This document shows positions 1 to 4,938 of a stretch of 6,107 nt of DNA, in pieces. Location: the NCBI GenBank assembly GCA_029240395.1, contig JAREAJ010000047.1, positions 1 through 6,107 on the forward strand, read 5' to 3'. Positions within the stretch are counted from its first letter, which is position 1. Each line of letters starts with the position of its first letter. This DNA comes from Nitrososphaeraceae archaeon (GTDB taxonomy: Archaea; Thermoproteota; Nitrososphaeria; Nitrososphaerales; Nitrososphaeraceae). Under the pieces are notes generated by a model that was not told the DNA's origin, searched no databases, and saw nothing but the letters and a program-made list of their open reading frames with translations. The translations under genes and the position numbers were made by a program.

Positions 1-497
1 ACAACCAGAAAAAATTTGAGTACGTCAAGAGTCTGTTTGGCAAAGACATTCGAATTAACGATGTTTTTCAGCTGGGACAGTATGTGGATGTACTCGGGAT
101 TACAAGGGGTAAAGGGGTAGAGGGACCAATTACTAGGTTCGGAGTTAAAAGGAAGCAGCATAAGTCCAGAAAGAGTGTGCGGGCGGTTGGAACACTAGGG
201 CCTATCTCTCCTGCTGTCGTAATGTATACTGTTGCTCGACAGGGTCAAAGAGGGTTTCATCAAAGAACCGAATATAACAAACGCATTTTATTAATGTCAT
301 CCGCCGACAAAGAAGAGCAGCCACCAATCAATCCGAGAGGAGGATTCAAGCACTTTGGACTCGTTAGAGACGACTACGTGGTGCTGCGAGGCTCTGTACC
401 AGGTGTTCCAAAAAGAATAGTAAAACTTCGCCAGCCGATGAGGGAAACCAGACGAAAAGTAATCGAGCCAAAAGTTGTAGAGGTTGTGTCCGTATGA
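1..497 (+). CDS. rpl3: Large-subunit ribosomal protein L3 (uL3), C-terminal half; 5' end outside window
   Basis: uL3 binds 23S rRNA early in assembly and sends a loop (the W-finger) towards the peptidyl-transferase centre. The reading frame is open from base 3, the first whole codon, to the TGA at 495-497, giving 164 visible residues. Archaeal L3 proteins are usually about 330-350 residues, so roughly half is missing at the left edge. The in-frame GTG at 84 is internal: L3-like sequence (FGKDIRINDVFQLGQYVDV) precedes it. Family hallmarks are GITRGKGVEGPITRFGVK, GQRGFHQRTEYNKRIL and the late GGFKHFGLV / GSVPGVPKRIVKLR segments. Where archaeal and eukaryotic L3 usually read GPWHP, this one reads GPISP (198-212), so the W-finger tip lacks its Trp-His pair. 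The stop overlaps the L4 start by 4 bases (ATGA), which suggests coupled translation. The family call is very secure. Confidence 0.97.
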   Translation, partial: NQKKFEYVKSLFGKDIRINDVFQLGQYVDVLGITRGKGVEGPITRFGVKRKQHKSRKSVRAVGTLGPISPAVVMYTVARQGQRGFHQRTEYNKRILLMSSADKEEQPPINPRGGFKHFGLVRDDYVVLRGSVPGVPKRIVKLRQPMRETRRKVIEPKVVEVVSV

Positions 498-1294
498 AGA
501 CTGAATTAGTCGTAAGGTCAACACATGGGAAAGCTGAGGGTACTGTGCAATTACCTCATGTTTTCGAAACTCCCTACAGGCCAGACGTGATTCGACGAGC
601 CTATGTCAATTTGCTCTCGCATAAGTTCCAAGAACAAGGTCGGTACCCAGCAGCTGGGGAAATGGTAAGTGCAGAATCACGAAATACTGGGCTTGGAATC
701 GCAAGGCTTGCACGAATACGAGGCCAGGGATTCAGTAGGGCAGGTCAAGCGGCAGGAGTGGCGGGTGTAAGAGCCGGTAGGATAGCCCATCCTCCTGAGT
801 CATGGAAAGATATCTACAAAAAAATCAATAAAAAGGAGCGACAGTTGGCACTATCCTCTGCTATAGCAGCTACCAGTCATAAGGATATTATCGTAAGCAG
901 GGGCCACCGTGTTGAAGGAATCTCAGATTTTCCAATTATAGCTTCTGATAGCATAGAATCAATTACCAAATCGCGAGATCTTGTCCAAGCATTATTGGCT
1001 TTTGGACTAGCGGAAGATCTCTCAAGATCTGGTGCATCAAAGGCCAAAGGAACGAAAAGTGGCAGTCGGGCAAAGAGCACTGGAACCAGTGCGCTGGTTG
1101 TGGTAAGGAGAGGCTCAAACGTGTGTAGGCTCGCCAATTCAATACCCGGTATAGACGTCAAGGATGTTGAATCATTAAGTGTGCTTGATTTGGCTCCCGG
1201 GGCAAAACCAATCAGGCTGACCGTGTTTTCCAAGGGATCATTAGAGTACCTCGAAAAATACGGGCGTAAAGATCATTATCTGGTTATGCAGTGA
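494..1294 (+). CDS. rpl4: Large-subunit ribosomal protein L4 (uL4), archaeal type
   Basis: uL4 is an early 23S rRNA-binding protein whose long internal loop helps form the wall of the peptide exit tunnel. The 266-residue length is normal for archaeal L4. The start ATG overlaps the L3 stop (ATGA), and GAGGT at 480-484 lies 9 bases upstream as a Shine-Dalgarno element. Residues about 55-102 are the tunnel loop, with the archaeal/eukaryotic pattern SAESRNTGLGIARLARIRG followed by a Gly/Ala-rich GQAAGVAGVRAGRIAHPP. Helical segments follow (about 112-130 and 158-175). A Ser/Gly/Lys-rich linker (about 178-198) leads into the Rossmann-like C-terminal part, with SALVVVRRGSNVCRLANSIPGIDV and LSVLDLAPGAKPIRLTVFSKGSLEYL. 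No truncation or frameshift is seen. The family is secure. Confidence 0.97.
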   Translation: MKTELVVRSTHGKAEGTVQLPHVFETPYRPDVIRRAYVNLLSHKFQEQGRYPAAGEMVSAESRNTGLGIARLARIRGQGFSRAGQAAGVAGVRAGRIAHPPESWKDIYKKINKKERQLALSSAIAATSHKDIIVSRGHRVEGISDFPIIASDSIESITKSRDLVQALLAFGLAEDLSRSGASKAKGTKSGSRAKSTGTSALVVVRRGSNVCRLANSIPGIDVKDVESLSVLDLAPGAKPIRLTVFSKGSLEYLEKYGRKDHYLVMQ

Positions 1295-1295
1295 T
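1291..1295 (+). promoter_or_regulatory. Shine-Dalgarno-like GTGAT that favours the ATG at 1303 for L23
   Basis: GTGAT matches the 3' part of the archaeal Shine-Dalgarno consensus GGAGGTGAT and sits 7 bases before the ATG at 1303. It spans the L4 stop. Upstream starts GTG 1291 and ATG 1294 have no comparable element in the end of L4. The match is only five bases, so this is moderate support. Confidence 0.45.
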
Positions 1296-1302
1296 GCTAA
1301 TA

Positions 1303-1599
1303 ATGAAGGGGAAAGGAAAAAAACAGAAAACGATATCTGCAGAAAAGGCAAGTAGCATATTTATCCAGCCGTATGTAACTGAGAAAACGTTCAATGTTAT
1401 TGAGAAAGAGAATAAGTTGACTTTCATCGTTTCTGAAAGAAGTACAAAAAAAGAAATTCTCGAGGCCATGAAAATAGTTTATGAAGCTGATACGAGTGAG
1501 GTAAATACGGCTAAAACAATTCGGGGGAAAAAAGCAATCATAAAGTTCAGCACTGAAGGAGGAGCACGGGAACTTGCAACTCGTTTGGGCCTTGTCTAA
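1303..1599 (+). CDS. rpl23: Large-subunit ribosomal protein L23 (uL23)
   Basis: uL23 sits at the exit-tunnel mouth and is a main docking point for signal recognition particle and other nascent-chain factors. From ATG 1303 the protein is 98 residues. A lysine-rich N-terminus (MKGKGKKQK) leads into the L23 fold, with IQPYVTEKTFNVIEKENKLTF at about 21-41 and VNTAKTIRGKKAIIKF at about 67-82, the usual uL23 signatures. The start is ambiguous: GTG 1291 and ATG 1294 are in frame and add only a few residues, and ATG 1294 would share one base with the L4 stop (TGATG). I prefer 1303 because GTGAT lies 7 bases upstream and it avoids an odd hydrophobic MLI leader. L2 normally follows L23, but here a short gap and then S19 come next. 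Confidence 0.95.
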   Translation: MKGKGKKQKTISAEKASSIFIQPYVTEKTFNVIEKENKLTFIVSERSTKKEILEAMKIVYEADTSEVNTAKTIRGKKAIIKFSTEGGARELATRLGLV

Positions 1600-1659
1600 T
1601 TCTCACTTTTTGCTAGTTAGATTTAAAAGGAGCAGAGAACTGGAGATTACTGAATCCTA
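1600..1659 (+). promoter_or_regulatory. Intergenic gap with a TATA-like element: possible internal promoter for the S19-L5 block
   Basis: This 60-base gap is the only real break in the gene run. TTTAAAA at 1622-1628 resembles an archaeal TATA box. Transcription usually starts about 25 bases downstream of the TATA centre, here near 1650, which would leave a leader of about 10 bases before the S19 ATG at 1660. No convincing Shine-Dalgarno element sits at normal spacing for S19 (the nearest GGAG, 1642-1645, is 14 bases away), which fits a short-leader transcript. A T5 run at 1607-1611 after the L23 stop could be a weak terminator. The promoter is inferred from position and one A/T-rich motif only; the BRE upstream is not clear. 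Confidence 0.4.
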
Positions 1660-2067
1660 ATGGTGCGTGAATTTAAGTTCAAAGGCTATTCACTGCAGCA
1701 ATTACAGTCATCTTCTATAGAATCCATATTACCACTTCTCAATTCGCGACAACGTAGATCGCTTGATAAAAGAGTTGACAAGTATATGAACGACGAGAAG
1801 AGAAAATTGCGCGAAGAAATAAAGCTGGCAAAGGAGGGCAAATTGAAAGGCCTTCTAAAGACCCATGTAAGAGACATGATTATTCTTCCTGACATGATAG
1901 GTCTTAGTATACAGGTTCATAATGGAAAGGATTTTTCAACGGTTTTGATACGACCAGAAATGATTGGACATTACCTGGGAGAGTATGCTATTACTAATAA
2001 GAGAGTCCAGCATGGCGCGCCAGGGGTTGGATCATCTAGATCCAGCTTGTATGTTCCATTGAAGTGA
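1660..2067 (+). CDS. rps19: Small-subunit ribosomal protein S19 (uS19)
   Basis: uS19 lies in the head of the 30S subunit near the decoding A site and contacts the central protuberance of the large subunit. The 135-residue protein is the long archaeal/eukaryotic type. An N-terminal part (residues 1-65, ending in a highly charged helix about 35-62) precedes the core. The core carries KTHVRDMIILPDMIGLSIQVHNGK, then EMIGHYLGEYAITNKRVQHG and the ending GSSRSSLYVPLK, all strongly conserved. ATG 1660 is the first possible start because an in-frame TGA lies at 1651; GTG 1663 is a weaker alternative. It follows L23 where L2 would be expected, and may start its own transcript from the TATA-like element upstream. 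L22 follows after 7 bases. Confidence 0.97.
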   Translation: MVREFKFKGYSLQQLQSSSIESILPLLNSRQRRSLDKRVDKYMNDEKRKLREEIKLAKEGKLKGLLKTHVRDMIILPDMIGLSIQVHNGKDFSTVLIRPEMIGHYLGEYAITNKRVQHGAPGVGSSRSSLYVPLK

Positions 2068-2074
2068 GATTTCT

Positions 2075-2542
2075 ATGGGTAAGCATAACTATGCCTTTCA
2101 AGAATTCGACAAATCCAGGCATGTCAGAGCGAGAATAAAGGATAAAGACATTTCTCACAAACATTCAAGAGAAATTGCCCTTGCTATAAAGGGAATGTCT
2201 CTGGAGAAATCAAGAGAATTCCTCGAGCGGGTTTTATCAAAGGATATTGCTGTGCCTTATAGAAGATATAATAATGAGGTTGCTCACAGGTCAAATATTC
2301 GTGATGGTTTTTTTGCGGGCAGATTTCCAAAAAAAGCCACGAGAGAATTTCTAAGGCTCCTGGACAATCTGGAGTCTAATGCAGAGTATAAGGGAATGGA
2401 TCTTGACAGGCTTATGATAGTTAGTGCAGTTGTCCATAAGGCTCGGAAACTAGAGCGATTTATGCCCAGAGCGATGGGAAGGTCAACACCTAAAATAGAT
2501 ACGCTGGTGCAGGTGGAATTAGTTGCCAAGGAGATAAGGTAA
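2075..2542 (+). CDS. rpl22: Large-subunit ribosomal protein L22 (uL22), archaeal type
   Basis: uL22 contacts all 23S rRNA domains, and its extended beta-hairpin lines the exit-tunnel constriction together with L4. The 155-residue length matches archaeal L22 (called L17 in eukaryotes), longer than the roughly 110 residues of bacterial L22. Visible hallmarks are an N-terminal YAFQEFDKSRHVRARIKDKDIS, the helix SREIALAIKGMSLEKSREFLERVL (about 31-54), the insert RRYNNEVAHRSN, then GRFPKKATREFLRLLDNLESNAEYKG and the hairpin region HKARKLERFMPRAMGRSTP (about 121-139). The start is set by ATG 2075, 7 bases after the S19 stop, with GTGA (2064-2067) overlapping that stop as a short Shine-Dalgarno match. 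S3 follows after 5 bases. Confidence 0.97.
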   Translation: MGKHNYAFQEFDKSRHVRARIKDKDISHKHSREIALAIKGMSLEKSREFLERVLSKDIAVPYRRYNNEVAHRSNIRDGFFAGRFPKKATREFLRLLDNLESNAEYKGMDLDRLMIVSAVVHKARKLERFMPRAMGRSTPKIDTLVQVELVAKEIR

Positions 2543-2547
2543 GAAAA

Positions 2548-3282
2548 ATGAACGCTGTAAAAAATGTTATAAAGAGCAATTACAGAAGCATGGAACTTGA
2601 CGAATATTTATCACAAACGCTAAAGGATGCAGGATATGGGTTTGCCGATGTCCAAAAAACGCCTATCGGGACCAGGATAACCTTGTACGTGACTCGGCCT
2701 GGACTTGTAATTGGTCGCAAGGGGACGGGTATTAAGGATCTTACTGCTAAACTTGAGCAGAAGTTTGGGCTTAATAGTCCACAAATTTCCGTAATGGAAG
2801 TCTCGGTCCCGGAATTAAATCCGAAAATAATGTGCAACAGAATAGCACAATTAATCGAGAGGGGCACGGCTTTTAGGAGAGCGGCTCTATGGACAATCAA
2901 TACCGTTATGAACGCTGGAGCCCTTGGAGTAGAGGTTTCTATCTCAGGAAAGCTCCGAAGTGAGCGAGCCCACTTTGAGAAACACTCTGCTGGAATCATC
3001 CCCAAGAGTGGAGACGTTGCCTCACGGGTAGTCAACACTGGGATAACCCATGTATTGACTAAGATGGGTCTGATGGGTGTGCAGCTTCGTATTGCTTTGA
3101 AAAATGAACTTCCTGAGGAGTTCGAACTTGCAGATGGCCAAGAAAGTAAGGAAACCGCTCTGCCTCCACAGGAAACAGCTTCTTCGATCCAGAATGAGGC
3201 TACTACTACAAATAAAGTCTCATCCTCAGAGAAAGAACAACCCGCAAAGGAGTTAACTGCGGAGGGAACAACCAATGGCTAG
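2548..3282 (+). CDS. rps3: Small-subunit ribosomal protein S3 (uS3) with a long acidic C-terminal tail
   Basis: uS3 forms part of the mRNA entry channel in the 30S head. The protein is 244 residues. Residues about 17-86 form the type II KH RNA-binding domain, with the GxxG loop seen as GRKG (56-59) in RPGLVIGRKGTGIKDL. The C-terminal S3 domain follows, with GALGVEVSISGKLRSERAHFEKHSAG (123-148) and GITHVLTKMGLMGVQLRIAL (165-184). From about residue 189 a tail of some 56 residues rich in Glu, Ser, Thr and Gln has no recognisable fold. Many archaeal S3 proteins end near 200-215, so the tail is long. AAGGT (2536-2540) lies 7 bases before the ATG. The end overlaps the L29 start by 8 bases, so the L29 ribosome-binding site lies within the tail's coding sequence. 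Confidence 0.97.
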   Translation: MNAVKNVIKSNYRSMELDEYLSQTLKDAGYGFADVQKTPIGTRITLYVTRPGLVIGRKGTGIKDLTAKLEQKFGLNSPQISVMEVSVPELNPKIMCNRIAQLIERGTAFRRAALWTINTVMNAGALGVEVSISGKLRSERAHFEKHSAGIIPKSGDVASRVVNTGITHVLTKMGLMGVQLRIALKNELPEEFELADGQESKETALPPQETASSIQNEATTTNKVSSSEKEQPAKELTAEGTTNG

Positions 3283-3475
3283 AGTTAAGCTGCGGGTTCT
3301 TCAGGACATGAACCAAACTGAGTTAGAGGAGAAACTTTCGGAGCTTAAGTCCGAACTTATTAAGCTGAAATCGGAGAAAGCAAAGGGCACATTAAAAAAG
3401 GAGACTGGCAGCATCAAATGGATAAGAAGAGACATAGCAAGGATATTAACCATCTTGAGAGGAAAAAAGGTCTGA
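3275..3475 (+). CDS. rpl29: Large-subunit ribosomal protein L29 (uL29)
   Basis: uL29 is a small helical protein near the exit-tunnel mouth next to L23. The 66 residues are a normal length. The sequence is almost all helix-forming: a first helix with NQTELEEKLSELKSELIKLKSEK (about 13-35), a turn with KGTLKKETG, then a second helix IKWIRRDIARILTILRGKK (about 47-65), which is the L29 helical hairpin and its conserved IRRxIARILT end. ATG 3275 is well placed: GGAGGG at 3261-3266 lies 8 bases upstream inside the end of S3, and the two genes overlap by 8 bases. In many archaea eIF1 (SUI1) comes next; here rnp1 begins 3 bases after the L29 stop. Confidence 0.96.
   Translation: MARVKLRVLQDMNQTELEEKLSELKSELIKLKSEKAKGTLKKETGSIKWIRRDIARILTILRGKKV
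3467..3471 (+). promoter_or_regulatory. Shine-Dalgarno AAGGT that supports a TTG start for rnp1
   Basis: AAGGT lies within the last codons of L29 and is 7 bases before the TTG at 3479. No in-frame ATG exists near the beginning of the rnp1 frame, so this element and the conserved N-terminal sequence together decide the non-ATG start. Confidence 0.6.
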
Positions 3476-3478
3476 ACT

Positions 3479-3742
3479 TTGATCAAAGCAGATACCATCT
3501 TATCTCATGAAATTATTGGTCTTGAAGTTGAGATTTTGAATCCGTCCACAGCCTCCAAAACCATACGCGGGAACATTATCGGTGAAACAAAGAATACCAT
3601 TTTGGTCAGAACAACCAAGGGGACGAAAGTGGTGCCGAAGGGAAATAGTACTATAAAATTTAGACTTGACTCTGGCGTTTGCTTTATAAGTAGTTCTTCA
3701 TTGATAGGTAGACCGGAGGATCGAATCTCAAGAAAGCGATAG
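3479..3742 (+). CDS. rnp1: Ribonuclease P protein component 1 (Rnp1; Rpp29/Pop4 family)
   Basis: Rnp1 is one of the protein subunits that, with the catalytic RNA, make archaeal RNase P, which removes the 5' leader from precursor tRNAs. The 87 residues match the compact archaeal Rpp29 form, an Sm-like beta-barrel. Visible signatures are LSHEIIGLEVEILNPS (8-23), the motif TIRGNIIGETKNTILVRT (28-45), KVVPKGNSTIKFRL (50-63) and the diagnostic C-terminal LIGRPEDRI (75-83). The start is TTG 3479 with AAGGT 7 bases upstream; it is 3 bases from the L29 stop. Location between L29 and S17 is the standard archaeal place for this gene, normally with eIF1 just before it. The family call is very firm and the start reasonably so. 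Confidence 0.96.
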   Translation: MIKADTILSHEIIGLEVEILNPSTASKTIRGNIIGETKNTILVRTTKGTKVVPKGNSTIKFRLDSGVCFISSSSLIGRPEDRISRKR

Positions 3743-3745
3743 GTG
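3741..3745 (+). promoter_or_regulatory. Shine-Dalgarno AGGTG that fixes the S17 start at ATG 3752
   Basis: AGGTG lies 6 bases before ATG 3752 and overlaps the last two bases of the rnp1 stop codon. The alternative in-frame starts GTG 3743 and TTG 3746 lie in or directly after this element and would have no binding site of their own, so they are disfavoured. Confidence 0.6.
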
Positions 3746-3751
3746 TTGAAG

Positions 3752-4087
3752 ATGGTTAGAAATATTGGTATATCTGTCGCTTCTCCCAGAAAGACCTGCA
3801 ATGACACGCAGTGCGTATTTCATGGGTCACTGCCCGTTAGAGGTAAGTCGTTTAGTGGTCTGGTAATAAGCTTAAAATCAAATAAGATGGCGGTTGTCGC
3901 GCGGGAATATCCTCACCCCGTTCCTAAATATAAGAGGTTGGAGAGAAGTAGATCCAAGGTACATGCCTATTTACCCTCATGCATTACTGCTAAAGAGGGC
4001 CAGCAGGTAAGAATAGCAGAATGTAGGCCACTTTCGAAGACGGTTTCATTTACGGTTATTGAGGCAAGCGAGACCAATGGCGGCTAA
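3752..4087 (+). CDS. rps17: Small-subunit ribosomal protein S17 (uS17), archaeal type
   Basis: uS17 is a primary 16S rRNA-binding protein with an OB fold, needed early in 30S body assembly. The 111 residues fit the archaeal form. The archaeal N-terminal extension is clear: NIGISVASPRKTCNDTQCVFHGSLPVRG (4-31), with Cys16 and Cys21 in the usual CNDxxCxFHG pattern. The OB core follows, with FSGLVISLKSNKMAVVAREY (34-53), VPKYKRLERSRSKVHAYLPSC (57-77) and the near-invariant RIAECRPLSKTVSFTVIE (87-104). ATG 3752 is chosen over GTG 3743 and TTG 3746 because AGGTG lies 6 bases upstream of it. The gene's 3' end overlaps L14 by 11 bases. Confidence 0.97.
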   Translation: MVRNIGISVASPRKTCNDTQCVFHGSLPVRGKSFSGLVISLKSNKMAVVAREYPHPVPKYKRLERSRSKVHAYLPSCITAKEGQQVRIAECRPLSKTVSFTVIEASETNGG

Positions 4088-4511
4088 GACAAGGGCTGTT
4101 TCTGCGAAAGGAGTAGAAGAATTCCGCCCCTATATTACGAGGGCGCTTCCAGTTACCGCTACTTTAATTTGCGCCGACAATACAGGGGCGAAAATATTAA
4201 AGATAGCCATGGTTAATCGCTACAAGGGCAGGCATTCCAGAATGCCATCAGCCGCCGTAGGAGATTTTATAACAGTTACTGTTAAAAAAGGCAAATCGGA
4301 TCTCCGAAAACAGATATTTGGAGCCGTCATCATAAGACAAAAATATCCTCTTAGAAGACTAAGTGGAGTGCGGGTAACATTTGAGGACAATGCCGCTGTG
4401 CTAGTAACGCCTGAAGGAGAAATTAAGGGTACAGACATAAAGGGCCCCGTGGCAGCAGAGGCAGCAGAGAAGTGGCCAAGGATAGCGAATCTTGCATCAA
4501 TAATAATTTAG
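4077..4511 (+). CDS. rpl14: Large-subunit ribosomal protein L14 (uL14)
   Basis: uL14 is a beta-barrel protein at the subunit interface that also forms the docking site for the anti-association factor aIF6. From ATG 4077 it is 144 residues. The first ~22 residues (with VSAKGVEEFRPYITRALPV) are an extension before the barrel. The barrel shows LICADNTGAKILKIAMV (30-46), PSAAVGDFITVTVKKGKSDLRKQIFGAVIIRQKYPLRR (57-94), VRVTFEDNAAVLVTPEGEIKGTDIKGPVA (98-126) and the archaeal ending EKWPRIANLASIII. A TTG at 4059 would add six residues (MRQARP), but ATG 4077 gives a normal N-terminus. Neither start has a strong Shine-Dalgarno element (GAGG at 4061-4064 is 12 bases from the ATG), so coupling to S17, which it overlaps by 11 bases, may matter. 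Confidence 0.96.
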   Translation: MAAKTRAVSAKGVEEFRPYITRALPVTATLICADNTGAKILKIAMVNRYKGRHSRMPSAAVGDFITVTVKKGKSDLRKQIFGAVIIRQKYPLRRLSGVRVTFEDNAAVLVTPEGEIKGTDIKGPVAAEAAEKWPRIANLASIII

Positions 4512-4521
4512 GTCTATTGGT

Positions 4522-4938
4522 ATGTCAAAATTAAATCCGAAGCTAGCCCAGATATCAAAGCACACACGTGACTCATCAATAGCAGCTCATCTTGAAGACA
4601 ACTTGCATCAACAGTATAAACATAGATCGTGCAGGGTTATCAAAGGGGACACGGTGAGAGTCATGAGAGGCGAGTATAGCGGAATAGAAGGAAAAGTTGA
4701 GTCCGTAAGTACGAGGACTGGAACATTGGCAATTGAAGGAATCCAAAGAGAAAAAGTAAAAGGGGGAAATGTGAAGGTTAAGATTCACGCTTCGAATGTT
4801 GCAATTTCTAATCTTAATCTGGATGATAAACGTCGCCAAAGTGCACTGCAGGGTAAGATATCTAAAAACAGGGCTGGAACAAATTCGAATCCAAAGAAGA
4901 GGGGCAAAAAACGATTGAAAAAGGAAGGAGATAGTTGA
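4522..4938 (+). CDS. rpl24: Large-subunit ribosomal protein L24 (uL24) with a basic C-terminal tail
   Basis: uL24 helps start 23S rRNA folding and lies near the tunnel exit. The protein is 138 residues. An N-terminal region (1-37) with KLAQISKHTRDSSIAAHLEDNL leads into the KOW motif region, VIKGDTVRVMRGEYSGIEGKVESV (39-62). Then come IEGIQREKVKGGNVKVKIHASNVAISNLNLDDKRR (71-105), where the HASNV...LNLDDxRR pattern is the archaeal/eukaryotic L24 (L26) signature. Residues about 106-138 are a Lys/Arg/Asn-rich tail beyond where many archaeal homologues end. ATG 4522 has AGGT (4510-4513) 8 bases upstream. L14 ends 10 bases before; S4e starts on the last base of this stop codon. Confidence 0.96.
   Translation: MSKLNPKLAQISKHTRDSSIAAHLEDNLHQQYKHRSCRVIKGDTVRVMRGEYSGIEGKVESVSTRTGTLAIEGIQREKVKGGNVKVKIHASNVAISNLNLDDKRRQSALQGKISKNRAGTNSNPKKRGKKRLKKEGDS
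4927..4930 (+). promoter_or_regulatory. Shine-Dalgarno GGAG that supports ATG 4938 for S4e
   Basis: GGAG (extended to GGAGAT with the next two bases) is 7 bases before ATG 4938 but only 4 before the in-frame TTG at 4935, so the ATG is preferred. Confidence 0.55.

Noticed and set aside
84..86. GTG at 84 as a start for a short L3-like protein
   Set aside because: The frame is open to the left edge and the upstream residues continue the L3 sequence, so this is an internal valine codon of a gene cut by the window.
1014..1031. Repeated AGATCT hexamers within L4
   Set aside because: The copies fall in the variable linker of L4 with no regular period or length, so they are not a repeat array.
2014..2021. 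Eight-base palindrome GGCGCGCC in S19
   Set aside because: It encodes part of the conserved HGAPG segment and is a chance palindrome.
2028..2044. Inverted repeat TGGATC-ATCTA-GATCCA near the end of S19
   Set aside because: It lies inside the conserved GVGSSRSS coding region and has no poly-T after it, so it is most likely chance and not a terminator or regulatory hairpin.
2580..3275. A 231-codon open frame on the minus strand opposite S3
   Set aside because: It lies entirely under S3, its translation resembles no protein family I know, and it has no spacing or ribosome-binding site to suggest a gene. It is a by-product of S3 codon use.
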